64,000 nt of DNA from Liolophura sinensis (Eukaryota; Mollusca; Polyplacophora; Chitonida; Chitonidae): positions 25,196,628 through 25,260,627 of the forward strand of contig NC_088305.1 of assembly GCF_032854445.1 (NCBI RefSeq), read 5' to 3'. The first letter of the stretch is position 1. Each line of letters starts with the position of its first letter. Positions 1 to 10,300 of the stretch are shown piece after piece. The notes under the pieces are model-generated. The model was given only the letters and a program-made list of their open reading frames with translations. It was not told the DNA's origin and did not search any database. Position numbers and translations under genes: made by a program.

Positions 1-1100
1 AGTGTAATGGATCTTGTAACGTAAAAAACAACAATTATAATGAGTACGGCGTAAAACACCAATTAATTAATAACTTCTAATAAACTTTCGAACAACTGGA
101 CGCTAAAAAGAATTTTGACGTCTAGTGTTGTGCGGATATGAGGCCGAAACATTTGCACGTGACATGTACGTGTGACCCCACTCTTAAGCAGGTTTCGACA
201 GGCAAACTGAAATAACAGAATCCACATGAGACAAGGTCACTCACCAGTGATACAGCGAACCATAGTTTTGTTCCAAACAATTTAAAAATTGCGTGAGAAA
301 ACAAGGGATTGTAAGACATATCACTGCAAAAAGAACAAAGTACTTTATACAAAGGACGAGTGCTTCTTAGGCGAACATAGGGCTAATTATTTCCTAAGCG
401 TCTAATCACACTCCTCATAGCACTTGCGCGGGTCTTTATGACTGCTATCAGCACACTGTCACCAATAGCAAATTTTGAACAAAATCGAGGTGGATGGGAT
501 GCAGGTGATGAAGCAACAAAACAAGATTATTCCAACTGTTGACCACATTTTTTTTTCATGTATGTTAATTGTACGTCTGGGCAAAGATGCTTGTGGTGAG
601 GTTATAAAGTGTGGAAACAAACCCACGCGTCGAAAGGTCACACCTAATTGTCTAGTGATGGCGAGGGTGCAACACAGGCGCAGAGAGTGGTTCATACGCT
701 ATGAGGAGTTTGTGGTCCACTCGCGACTACTTACCGTATCGAGTTTTGCGTGCTTACATTTCACACAGAGTGCTTTAGAATATCGGCTGCAATATTTAGT
801 CAAGGCAAATTCATATACATACTCAGCAGAGCGAATCTTAAAACTTCCGTATCTCGTCATTCAGATGTCCAATGAACACAGACACTATTTGAAAATATTG
901 AAACGGACAGATAATAATATACATTTTTTTCTGCGGTGAATACCCATATTACAAAAAATTAAATAAAATCTGCAGTTTCCAGTACAAATGTGCGAATATA
1001 TTGTAAGACAATTAAAGGCATTAAATTGCGGTTATATGTCTGTTGCGTGTATCTCACAACGATATTATTATATGTTGGTTTTATAATATCATACTTCCTC
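1..1100. other. No gene recognised; SINE A tail fragment near 42-72
   Basis: Presumed intron or upstream sequence of gene 1. The only recognisable item is GAGTACGGCGTAAAACACCA at 42-61, the 3' end of SINE family A. A 154-codon open frame at 475-939 has no recognisable motifs or splice context. Confidence 0.5.
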
Positions 1101-1151
1101 TTCGGTTGTACGTGGGAAGGTCTGTTAGCAACCTGCGGATGGTCGTGGGTT
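1101..1151 (+). mobile_element. SINE A middle fragment
   Basis: Matches the GTACGTGGGAAGGTCTG...GGATGGTCGTGGGTT part of family A and stops abruptly where a SINE B fragment begins. Confidence 0.7.
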
Positions 1152-1515
1152 AAAGGAGATAGTGTAACGACTAGTTGACCCGTATCAGTATAATTGCTCG
1201 AGCGGGACGGCTTACATGCCTTCATGCCTTTTGGAAATCTGTTCTGCAACAAGTAGGCACATTACATGCACTCTAAGAGCTTATTCGTCGTCCGGCCGTA
1301 TGTGGGAAGGTCTGCCAGCAACCTGCGGATGGTCGTGGGTTTCCCCCGGGCTCTGCCCGGTTTCCTCCCACCATAATGCTGGACGCCGTCGTATAAGTGA
1401 AATAGTCTTGAGTACTGCGCATAGTACCAATCAAATAAATAAATAAATAAATAAATCCTTCGTCGTCACATAACCAAAAAATGGTTAAGCACGACGTTAA
1501 ACCCCAAGCAGCCAC
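1152..1515 (+). mobile_element. SINE B fragment interrupted by SINE A
   Basis: Family B sequence (GTTGACCCGTATCAGTATAAT, then CACATTACATGCACTCTAAG) runs to 1292, is interrupted, and resumes at 1459 with the B 3' end (CACGACGTTAAACCCCAAGC and a CACTCACTC tail). Confidence 0.72.
1293..1458 (+). mobile_element. 5'-truncated SINE A inserted in SINE B, with target duplication
   Basis: Begins at the CGGCCGTATGTGGGAAGG part of family A and ends in (AAAT)n. It is flanked by TTCGTCGTC at 1284-1292 and 1459-1467. 5' truncation plus target-site duplication indicates LINE-type reverse transcription. Confidence 0.78.
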
Positions 1516-1884
1516 TCACTCCGTGTATTTCCGTATTAGGTCATTGAGTAACCATGCACCGAATTTTTCCTGCAAATGCCCGACGTTGAGAAGAGAAGAA
1601 TTTAGTCAGCCTATAAGTTAATCAATCAGTCAATCTGCGAACCATTGAATCAAACAATTCGTTAGTCGATCTGTCAAGCTACCATATCATTCAATGAACT
1701 GTATGTGCTTTTCTACGGTTACAGGAACGTGTGTACACGGATAGCCGTGAGATACGTACAGAGGCGGGTCTGTGTTTACCGATGGTGGTTCAGGTGAGGC
1801 AATCCCAGCAAAATACATGTACAAAGCTCACGTAATTCTGACCTAATACGGAACAGGAAATCAGGGGAAAAAACTAGAGCGCAC

Positions 1885-2615
1885 GATGGGGGAAGAGTGG
1901 ACAGGAGGGCATTACGGGGAAGGGTGGACAGGAGGGCAGTATGGGGAAGAGTGAACTCGAGGGCAGCATGGGGCAGAGATGGCTGGGGGGCAGTTTTGGG
2001 AAGAGATGACTAGAGGGCAGTATGGGGAAGAGTGGACAGGAAGGCAGTATTGGGCAGAGATGACTGGAGGGCAGTTTTGGGAAGAGATGACTAGAGGGCA
2101 GTATGGGGAAGAGTGGACAGGAGGGGAGCATTGGGAAGGGTTCACTGGAAGGCAGTGTGTGGAAGGGTGGACAGGAGGGCAGTATGGGGAAGAGTGAACT
2201 GGAGGGCAGTATAGGTAAGAGTGAACTGGAGAGGAGTATTGGGAAGAGTGGACAGGAAGGCAGTATAGGAAAGAGTGGAAAGGAGGGGAGTATTTGGAAG
2301 GGTTCACTGGAAGGCAGTCTGGGAAAGAGATGACTGGAGGGCAGTATTGGGCAGAGATGACTGGAGGGCAGTATGGGGAAGAGTGAACAGGAGGGCAGTA
2401 TTCGGCAGAGATGACTGGAGGGGAGTATAGGAAAGAGTGGACAGGAAGGCAGTATAGGGAAGAGTGGACAGGAAGGCAGTATAGGGAAGAGTGGACAGGA
2501 AGGCAGTATAGGGAAGAGTGGACAGGAGGGGAGTATTGGGAAGGGTTCACTGGAAGACAGTGTGTGGAAGGGTGGACAGGAGGGCACTTTGGGGAACAGT
2601 GGACTGTTTATTCTT
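1885..2615. repeat. 27-bp minisatellite, about 27 copies
   Basis: Units are variants of GGGGAAGAGTGGACAGGAGG followed by GCAGTAT. Both strands stay open for long distances because 27 is divisible by three; the 299- and 212-codon minus-strand frames are by-products. Lies in gene 1 just upstream of the EMI exon. Confidence 0.92.
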
Positions 2616-2724
2616 CTATTATAAATTCTAATAAATACAAGGATTTCTAACTGATTACTGCAAATACAGCAACGTTTTGTCAGATTTGTGTTCTTTGTTA
2701 TAGAACTGTTGACTTTTTTTATAG

Positions 2725-2819
2725 CTGCTGTCGATATCGAACGATATCTGTGTGTCAGTACTATCTTGAACAAAAATGTTGTCCTGGATGGAGTAAAAGA
2801 GGCAATCGCTGCGATGTTC
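2725..2819 (+). CDS. Gene 1 exon 1 in window: C-terminal half of EMI domain
   Basis: The acceptor is a T-rich tract ending TATAG and the donor is C|GTAAGT; start phase 2, end phase 1. The translation begins CCRYRTIS and contains KCCPGW followed by a further Cys, the hallmark end of an EMI domain, a small Cys-rich module of extracellular proteins often placed before EGF repeats. The equivalent exon of gene 2 (50123-50220) has QYCCPGW at the same place and is one codon longer. The N-terminal EMI half is not seen. A phase-2 signal-peptide exon such as those at 38.3 and 40.8 kb would splice in frame straight onto it. Confidence 0.83.
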
Positions 2820-2825
2820 GTAAGT

Positions 2826-2942
2826 AAAATAATAATAATAATAACAACAACAATAATGATACTAATACTAATAATAACAACAATAATAGCAATAACAACA
2901 ACAACAATAGCAATAATAATGATAATAATAATAATAATTCAA
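2826..2942. repeat. (AAT)/(AAC) microsatellite
   Basis: Imperfect trinucleotide run of AAT and AAC, immediately after the EMI exon donor. Confidence 0.9.
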
Positions 2943-3049
2943 AATGATGTTCTAAGCTTCGCGTCTGTTAAGTAGACACAGTTTTTAACGTCGCTGGTGA
3001 GATCAGCACGGTGTGGCCTTAAATGCCAACATGTTTATAACGTGGGCAT

Positions 3050-3195
3050 CTGGGGCCGAGTGTCTGGCTTAACCTGCTAAGTGACCAAGGAGTGACCAAT
3101 GCAATCTCTGTGAGTTCAAGTCCAGCTCAAGCTGGCTTCCTCTCCGGTCTTTCGTGGGTTTCCTCCTGGTTCTGTCCTGTTTTCTGTCCTACATC
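3050..3195 (+). mobile_element. Diverged SINE A fragment
   Basis: Carries GTGAGTTCAAGTCCAGCTCA and the TTCCTCTCCGG block of family A; the 3' tail is lost in the adjacent repeat. Confidence 0.6.
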
Positions 3196-3472
3196 GACCT
3201 ATAAATCGACATTAATGTCGACATTAATCCTGTCAATGATAATCTTGATATCAAAGTTAATGTTTACATTAACCTTTTCGACGTTAATCATCATGTCGAC
3301 GTTAATTTTGTGGACGTTAATCGTGCCGATGTAAATCTTGTTATCGACGTTTGTCTCATCGATGTTAATCATAGTGACTATGTTAATGTTAATGTTGATG
3401 TTAATATGGACGATAAAGTCGAACTTAACGTTGATGTCGATGCTCACGGTGATGTCGATGTTAATCTAAGCC
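3196..3472. repeat. Degenerate GTTAAT/GTCGAC-type hexamer array
   Basis: Irregular 6- and 18-bp periodicity (GTTAAT, GTCGAC, GTTGAT) for about 280 bp, self-complementary in parts. Intronic in gene 1. Confidence 0.7.
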
Positions 3473-3615
3473 AGTACAGAGCTTTACTTCATGGTTGAGG
3501 TTGTGGGATGGGGATCATGCATCTAGCACAAGTTTCAAACATGTTAACTGTCCCTAATGTAGATGTGGCATTTAACTCAAATCTTATGCTTCTTTATACT
3601 CGTTTTATTTTCCAG

Positions 3616-3711
3616 CCATTTGCAAACCGAGGTGTTTCAACGGAGGAACCTGCAATTCTCCAAACAAATGCGATTGCCTTACTGGTTATAAGGGCGACCT
3701 GTGTGAAAATC
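3616..3711 (+). CDS. Gene 1 exon 2: EGF-like module 1
   Basis: Symmetrical phase 1-1 exon of 96 nt, acceptor TTTTCCAG, donor C|GTAAGC. It encodes ICKPRCFNGGTC then NKCDC, GYKGDLC: six cysteines with EGF spacing and the usual NGGTC and GY.G motifs. The gene 2 counterpart (50864-50959) has exactly the same length and Cys pattern. The exon could be skipped without changing the frame. Confidence 0.9.
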
Positions 3712-4021
3712 GTAAGCTTAATATCTGTGGTTTAGCAATGTTTGCTTTATTCATATATTTAACTGCTGTTCAACACCATATTATGAATTTTTCACTTATA
3801 CAATTACGCTCAGTTTTTACAGGTGGAAGAAACCGGAGTCTTTGAGATATAAACAACTGACCTTTGAAATGTTACTGAAGAACACTCTTAGATGTAAAGT
3901 AGAGATTATGAGCACTACATTAGTAGAAGACAAGTGGCTTTAATTCAACGTTAGACGAGTGATACTGGTAACTTTTTAACATGGGGGGTGTATACCAGGT
4001 TTGCTCCATCCATAAAACTTA

Positions 4022-4160
4022 TAGGGGCCTCCGTGGCTGATGTGATTAGCGCGCCAGCGCGAACCTTTCACCAATGCGGTCGCTATGAGTTCAACTCCAG
4101 CTCATGCTGGATTCCAGCTCATGCTGGATTCCGTGCGTGGCAAGGTCTCCTGCCTAAGTA
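4022..4160 (+). mobile_element. SINE A 5' half
   Basis: Starts GGGGCCTCCGTGGCTGATG with tRNA-like head, and includes a local 17-bp duplication of CCAGCTCATGCTGGATT. The 3' half is absent. Confidence 0.7.
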
Positions 4161-4243
4161 TGACACTAATCAACACTCAAGGAATAGTATTCTGTTAGAG
4201 GCTCTGACTGGCCGCAAAAACTGTCGGCTTGTGTGGAAACTCC

Positions 4244-4305
4244 GCTAGGCATTGGCAAATGAAGAACAGAGTTCAAATCCAGCTCTTGCTGGTCTCGCCA
4301 TTCAA
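4244..4305 (+). mobile_element. SINE A scrap upstream of EGF-2 acceptor
   Basis: GAGTTCAAATCCAGCTCTTG and flanks match the family A promoter B-box region. Confidence 0.45.
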
Positions 4306-4332
4306 TCGAATGTACTATATTTTCTCTTGCAG

Positions 4333-4428
4333 CCGTGTGTGCGTTCGAAAAGCCTTGTTATCCAGGCGTTTGCCACGGGAAATGTACCTGCACAAACAAC
4401 CATACTGGCGCCTCTTGCACAACCCTGA
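4333..4428 (+). CDS. Gene 1 exon 3: EGF-like module 2
   Basis: Symmetrical phase 1-1 exon of 96 nt with acceptor TCTCTTGCAG and donor A|GTAGGT. It encodes VCAFEKPCYPGVC then GKCTC and TGASC, six cysteines in EGF order. The gene 2 counterpart (52213-52317) is three codons longer in the C3-C4 loop. A SINE scrap ends about 25 nt upstream of the acceptor. Confidence 0.9.
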   Translation, partial: PCVRSKSLVIQAFATGNVPAQTTILAPLAQP

Positions 4429-4479
4429 GTAGGTATATTACCGTATGAAACAACTGAGTTAGATTATATGTTAATTGTA

Positions 4480-4560
4480 TATGGCCGGCTTAAGTTTATT
4501 CCATGACCCTTTGATCAATAAGGTCGCGTGTTCAAGTCCAGCTACCGTCGGCCTTTTGTT
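4480..4560 (+). mobile_element. tRNA-like SINE head scrap
   Basis: AAGGTCGCGTGTTCAAGTCC resembles a tRNA T-arm/B box as in SINE A. The rest of this 1.1-kb intron (4429-5535) shows nothing further that I recognise. Confidence 0.4.
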
Positions 4561-5535
4561 TTGTCGACTTACTCATCTATCAAACGGTTTCTTGAATATA
4601 CTTGGCAAGACACGCAGATTTCTTTGAACGGAGTTAAAAATGAACGTACCCAAAATATATATGTATGAAATATGTAAGTAAAACACTAATGGAGTGCAAA
4701 ATAAGAAATAAATAAAGAGTTAAAGAAATACAGAATCCGATTTGCCAGGGTGGATAGGCAACATCGCTCATCAGTGTATTTGGCCCCATATTTAAATCTG
4801 CTATAACTATCACAGTGTGTTTGGTTTGGTTTCACCCTTCATGTCGTAGTCTTTTATATGATATACCTGCATAAGCCGAGATTCTGCTGGTGGACTAAGC
4901 ATCCCCGATGCATTGCTCCTTTGCATCGTTCGCTTCTTAAACGTAACCAAAACACAGCATTTTGGGGAAACCTACACCAGTAACATACCTTTTTAAACTT
5001 AATTCTCCTCAACCCATGGTTTTAGGGGTAGTTTAAGTGAGTTTTATTTAACATTTACATGAACAGTTAGAATAACACCCTCCATGTAACTGAGGTAAAT
5101 TGACGAAAGGCCTGATTTCACCGGTTACGTGTGAAAATCGCTGCATTAGTTTCACTCTCTATCCTGGTTCAACTGTACACTTGTATAAAGCAGGATTCTG
5201 AAGTTGAACTGAGAGTCGCCGAGGCTTGCTCCCTTTTATCGTTTTCGTGTAAATATTGATGAAATGCTTGCTTTCTCCACGTTCCATTGACAGAGATAAA
5301 ACCCTAACTGGGGTAGATAAACATGTGCAAACTATCGCACAAAAATCCTACCGCACTGTCGTCGCTGCTCTTGCTTTACTCTCCATGCTGTACTCTGTTG
5401 TACTATGTGCTGTGGTATCTCACTTATATGTGCTTTTACCGCAAATATGCTATCACCATAACACACATGGTAAAAAACCTAAATGTAAAACAATAAGCTT
5501 TCAATAAGAGTTTCTGTTCTTGTTTACCACTACAG

Positions 5536-5823
5536 AACCTACAGAGAAGCCAAGTATTCCCACAGCTTCCACCGTTATGTCTGTGATTGATGCTGAAACG
5601 TATCAGACCTACTACACCGTTATGACCAATGCCACTTTGGACAACGGGGAAGGCACCAACTCATTCTGGACCAACTTACAGTTTTTCAATCACGTCAATG
5701 TCACCTGGGACGCCAGGTACGAGCAAGAGGAAGACTACCCAGCACGACCGAATTACGTTCACGAGTTCAAATTTGGAATAGTTCAGGCCGAGGTCATTCT
5801 TCGTCACTCAAAACGGGATAGAG
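5536..5823 (+). CDS. Gene 1 exon 4: conserved ectodomain, segment a
   Basis: 288 nt, phase 1-1, acceptor CCACTACAG, donor G|GTAAGT. The protein opens with a Thr/Pro/Ser-rich linker (TEKPSIPTAST), then a conserved block with SFWTNLQFFNHVNVTW and FKFGIVQAEV. The gene 2 exon at 53593-53880 is also 288 nt and shares FWTNLYFFNRLNITW and VKFGIV. I do not recognise a named domain. One NATL and one NVTW sequon suggest N-glycosylation. Confidence 0.88.
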
Positions 5824-6270
5824 GTAAGTTATCTCCCCCTTTTACATCAGCTTCCAATAGAGTACGTGCAAGGGTGTAATTACGTACACGTTCGCTTACA
5901 TGATACGTTTTGCGACGTCTCAGTTAATTCTGCATCCGATTATTATCAGGATAATGGGGCACTAACTCAGAATTCATGGCATGCCTCAACTTTGTACCCA
6001 CCTACCATTTCCTTCAAGTAAATCGTCCGATGTTTAGCGCAATGGTTTGGCAGCAAGTTTTGTGGATGGACAAAAACTAGGGTATGACCTTTCGCTCTCT
6101 GGCTAACTCACAGTAAGAATTACCCTCGTCGTACATTTAAAGCTCCTAACCTATAATAGTCAGTGTGAGTGAAACTTTCTGTATTATACTAAACACAAAG
6201 TGAGACCTAAGTCATTATAATGGATAGAAAAAATATTAAAAACTGATGATGTTTCTCTTTCGATTAACAG

Positions 6271-6406
6271 ATAAATGGATTGAAGCAAGTAAAACAACTA
6301 CCCCGTGTAAGGAAAATGAGATTTCATCTGCCGACCCAGAGGAAGGAATTCTGTCATGTCGCGTCGACGCCGGACGATTTCTGACTAGTCTTGAGCATGA
6401 AGACAT
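6271..6406 (+). CDS. Gene 1 exon 5: conserved ectodomain, segment b
   Basis: 136 nt, phase 1-2, acceptor TTAACAG, donor AT|GTAAGT. It encodes KWIEASKTTTPCKEN followed by GILSCRVDAGRF and LEHED. The two cysteines and the C.(V/L)DAGR..LEHED block are retained in gene 2 exon 57261-57396 of identical length. Named domain not recognised. Confidence 0.87.
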
Positions 6407-6675
6407 GTAAGTATCTTTTTGTGCTGAAATTTCAGTATTTATGATTTTCATCATATTTATAATTAAATATTTTTAAAGAAAATGAAAACAAGATAATGTA
6501 AAGGTCAGTGGAAAAGTTACATATCTTGAACAGCTTTTACCTATTTTTATTTTATTTTCATTTGACTAAGTTAAATGCAGCCAAATTAATTTAATGCTCT
6601 TATTGTCTGCAATGTAATACAGTGGGGACGCCTGGACGTCAGCAATAATAAATAGACAACATAAACTCATTCAGG

Positions 6676-6744
6676 GGGCTCCCTGGCCGAATGTTTGGCG
6701 CGCCAGAGCGGCACAATGACACAAGAGCTCTCAGTTGGTAGACC
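6676..6744 (+). mobile_element. SINE A 5' portion, split by SINE B
   Basis: Starts GGGGCTCCCTGGCCGAATG and reaches the family A AGAGCTCTCA position, where SINE B begins. The remainder is at 7063-7196. Confidence 0.68.
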
Positions 6745-7062
6745 GGGCCTGATAGCGCAGTCGGTAGAACGTCCGCTTTGGGGTCGGGTCACACCTTAGA
6801 CTTTAAAAGAGGAAGCTGTTACTTCCTCGCTTAGCATTCAGCATTAAGGGGATAGTGGTGGTTGACAGGTATCAGTACAATGGGCTTACTTGCCTTCGGT
6901 AAGGCGTCTCAGTGAAGCACCACTAAATAAAGAGCGGTGGGAATCCGTCCTGCAACAAAGAGACACATTGCATGCACTCTAGGGACTCATTCATCGTTAT
7001 ATGACTGAAAAATTGTTTAGTACGACGTTAAACCCCATTCACTCATTCACTCACTCACTCAC
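6745..7062 (+). mobile_element. SINE B, nearly full length, inserted in SINE A
   Basis: tRNA-like head GATAGCGCAGTCGGTAGAAC, body with CAGTATCA/CTTGCCTTCGGTAAGG blocks, and 3' end ACGACGTTAAACCCC plus (CACT)n. Diverged target duplications of about 16 bp (TGACACAAGAGCTCTC and TGACGCGAGAGTTCTC) flank it. Confidence 0.75.
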
Positions 7063-7196
7063 TGACGCGAGAGTTCTCTCACCAATGCGGTCGCTGTGAG
7101 TTCAAGTCCAGCTCACGCTTGCTTTCTCTCGCCGCCGTCCTGTAAGTGAAATATTTTTGAGTACGGCGTGAAGCAGGAACCAAATAAATGACTAAA
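7063..7196 (+). mobile_element. SINE A 3' portion after SINE B
   Basis: Resumes with TCTCACCAATGCGGTCGCTG and ends with GAGTACGGCGTGAAGC and an AAATAAAT tail; partly deleted inside. Confidence 0.68.
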
Positions 7197-7600
7197 TAAA
7201 TCAACCCGTTGAGCCATGGCTAAGCCACGAGCGTCAACAAATTCTGTGAAACTACATGGAGAATTATGGTTCTGTTCCTTTCTGGAGCAAGCAAACTATG
7301 TATTGTAAGGTGCTTTACCATAAGTGAGGCTACCCGCTGTTGTAGCTTAAAACGAAACTGCCTGGATTTATAACAACTCGAAAGATTCTTTCTCTTGGCA
7401 ACGGTCACATACTTCTGTAGTGTGTAAACTTAATCTGTGAAGACCTGAATGTAATGGACATATTCCCGAAACAATTCTAAAAAGCTGAGCATATTAGCTT
7501 TACGACTTCTTAGCTGAATAAACGCATTATAGTCAGACTGTTGCAAGTCCTAAAAAAGTCGACCAGATTTCCTACCATAAGGAAATAAAGTAATTTTTGG

Positions 7601-7645
7601 TGCAGTTGATGAGTACGTCGTAAAACTCGAATCAAATAAATAAAT
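7601..7645 (+). mobile_element. SINE A 3' tail fragment
   Basis: GAGTACGTCGTAAAACTCGA followed by AAATAAATAAAT. Confidence 0.5.
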
Positions 7646-7790
7646 GGTTCTTATGCATAAACAAGGTCAGGCTAAGAAACTAAGCGATATCCATGCATGT
7701 TAATCTACAGTTCTCTCTCAAAAACGTTACCTAATCGATATTGTTTATTTAACAGACTGATACGTTTCACCAGCCATGTTGATGTTTCAG

Positions 7791-7995
7791 GTTGGATGTC
7801 ACAGTAAGATCAAAAAATGGTGGACAGGCAACTTTGGTCAAATTTGGACAGGGTAACAAGATACTGACCTACAATGGAACATGGACAGAGAAGGAGATGC
7901 AGTTCATGTTTGACTTTCGGGAACCTTTCCATTGCATTATGAACAAGACGTGCTTACACCTTCCCATCAGCATCAAGGGGCCGGATATCCGCAGG
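7791..7995 (+). CDS. Gene 1 exon 6: conserved ectodomain, segment c
   Basis: 205 nt, phase 2-0, acceptor GATGTTTCAG, donor AGG|GTGCGT. Encodes LDVTVRSKNGGQ, then TWTEKEMQFMFDFREPFHC and LPISIKGPDIRR. Gene 2 exon 58168-58372 has the same length, phases and the FREPFHC and GPDIR motifs. The donor context GTGCGT is conserved between the paralogues. Confidence 0.9.
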
Positions 7996-8305
7996 GTGCG
8001 TGCGCATACAAATGCATACAGTGTTACAATTTCTATTAATGTAACACAGCAATTACTAATCGTATTTTACGATAAGGAAAAAAAATTATGTAATCGGATC
8101 AATATAGAAAGAAATTCAAACTGTCAACTGTGAGTGATAAACCAATTTTCTATAGTGAAACTGTCATTTTACTCGTTTGCTTCATTCAAATGTAACTTCG
8201 ATTTTAATGCTATTTTGGACATATGGTGACGGTGCCGAATCGAGTAACGGCATCATTAAAGTAAAAGAAAGCTAAAATATAAAGGTAGGTTCAGCATACA
8301 ACTGA

Positions 8306-8611
8306 AATCTATGCGTAAAAATACAATCATTTATCTTTTAGACGTTTTGAAGACTGCTCAAGACATTTAAATGTTTGAAATATATATTGGTGTTTGTTGT
8401 CCAAACCGACAGTGTTTAGGGACTCTGACGTCATATTGCCCCTTTTTTCTTACGTTCACCAGAAGGAAGGAGTTGTTCACCAGAAAAATCAGGTGACGTC
8501 AGAGTTTCTAAACACTGGTGGTATGGCTCGTGAAGCCGTCCACAGAATTTAAAAGTTTGAACGCCGTTAACTCTCTTGAAAAAAATGATTGTATCTTTAT
8601 GCATAGCTTTA
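8306..8611. mobile_element. Foldback (MITE-like) element with long inverted arms
   Basis: The outer arms pair CTATGCGTAAAAATACAATC (near 8309) with the reverse complement of GATTGTATCTTTATGCATAG (8588-8607). The inner arms pair CAGTGTTTAGGGACTCTGAC (near 8411) with GTCAGAGTTTCTAAACACTG (8498-8517). The arms are about 120-130 bp each, with an unpaired centre near 8440-8490. No coding capacity. Intronic in gene 1. Confidence 0.75.
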
Positions 8612-9208
8612 AGTAGTCTAGCTAGCGATGTCTACTTTTTTGAGCGGCCTTTTCCTCACAGGTGTTGGACGCCATGTCCAAGGTACTGGTCATAACCGAC
8701 ACACCCACCCCCACCCCGAACACCCCACCCACATAACCACTCACTCCCACCTCCACCACCTCCAGTCTATCCTTTTATTCAGATGGCAAAAGCGATATAC
8801 ATGTAGGCTTCTGGAAGGCAATTTGAATACTGAATTCAATTTATTCGTTCAGCTAGGATATTTCTTTAGTTAAGCCATAAATCATTCAGTCAGTCATTAA
8901 TTTCCGCCATTACGGCAAACTGTTGACCGTTTCTCTTTGCATGAATATTCATATTTTCTTACTTTTTTAATGGTTGGTGTTGAACGTTGTTTTTGGTACT
9001 GACCCGGCATTGAAATCATTGACTATACCGGTATTGAAATGTCAGAGTCTATGTCTGGGTTCGATGTCCGTTACTTATTTGTTATAATAATAAACAAAGC
9101 GGTCACGGGAAGACCCCATGTCTGAAATATATTTTAAAGGAAGATTTAGCAATACGGAAGAACATGTAGCCTAATCTAAACTCCAACCTGTATGTTTCGT
9201 TATTTCAG

Positions 9209-9424
9209 ACGGGGTTCACGATAAGGTGGCCTGGCTGGGAAGATTCTCTATCCGGGATAGAACGCTACATCTGGCGAGTCTTCCGGCTCAGGGCAGACGG
9301 GTACGGAAATCTGACGGAAGTAGGGGCGCCAGTGGCTTGGCAGCAGGCAAACGGAACGAATGCCGGAAACGAGATGGCTACCTTCACACCAGATGCGCCC
9401 GGAACATACTCAATCTATCTCCAG
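9209..9424 (+). CDS. Gene 1 exon 7: conserved ectodomain, segment d
   Basis: 216 nt, phase 0-0, acceptor TTATTTCAG, donor CAG|GTCTCT. Encodes TGFTIRWPGWEDSLSGIERY then WRVFRLRAD and ends PGTYSIYLQ. The WPGW.D.LSGIERY.WRVFRLRAD block is very well conserved in gene 2 exon 58666-58881, also 216 nt. Together with the start of the next exon, the layout resembles an Ig/FN3-type beta sandwich (GTY.IYLQVTD.A.NS), but this is inference. Confidence 0.9.
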
Positions 9425-10300
9425 GTCTCTTGTAGTAAATTCTCAGTATGCCCGCAACAGACTCTACATAGTTTCTCATTTACCACTTTTCTTCGACACT
9501 GCCATTATTTCAAAGACAGTTTGTCTTTTAACCCCAACAGTCCTATTTCCATAGTTTTACGCATGCGCATTGCACAACGTACGCTATATTTATATCGTTC
9601 CATTGAAGGACAGCGTTGATGAGATTTTTGTTGTGACGGGATGTGTTGTTCTTAGTCGATTGGTGCATTTGTTTAAATGCGCGTGCGTGGTCCCTGGGTT
9701 ATTTTTTCAGGTCTCCATGTGGCGTGAGGGCACTTCCACCCTCAGTGTTTTAAGGCGTTGTTCAAACACCACGATAAAACGTTGAGTTTTGAATCATGAT
9801 CACACGTGTTCGACTTATATCGGTTAGACACCCATTAGGTTAGGCAGGTATATTTTATTGCAAAGAGTGGCAGCTTAAACCGAGCTCCCCCAACTTTGTT
9901 ACATCAATGAGTTTATTTTTATTTCCAAGTAGGGCCAATTACATCCATAAAACGCGATAATTTTTTCCCGTACATGCATTTTTTAATATCTTTTAATTGA
10001 GAACTCTCACTATTGCATGTGTTAATATTTGTTGTGAATCGTTTAGTAGTAGATTGAAACCCCATAAACTAGTTCAAGACAAATATATTTCCAACAATCT
10101 AGTACACATTCAACGCCATCATTCTGGTTCCTTGGCGTATTCTGCGTGTCTTGAACGTAACTGACGTGATTAGCGTCATCTAAAGTGTACGTCAGTGGTA
10201 TTTGTATGTCTACAAACAAGACAGCAGACTAGGATTACATGCCCTTAACCCTGGTTTATATTTGCCAATGAAACTTATTTTCAACGGTACTATCTTCCAG
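9425..10300. other. Intron, no feature seen
   Basis: Gene 1 intron between the 216-nt and 647-nt exons. I see no repeat family or conserved block in it. Confidence 0.5.

Noticed and set aside
475-939. 154-codon plus-strand frame
   Set aside because: No recognisable motif, no paralogue near gene 2, no splice context.
1874-2773. 299-codon minus-strand Pro/Leu/Ser-rich frame
   Set aside because: By-product of the other 27-bp minisatellite, overlapping the real EMI exon on the plus strand.
10202-10300. Upstream extension of the large ectodomain exon to an ATG at 10202
   Set aside because: The TATCTTCCAG acceptor at 10300 and the gene 2 exon boundary place the exon start at 10301; upstream residues have no counterpart.
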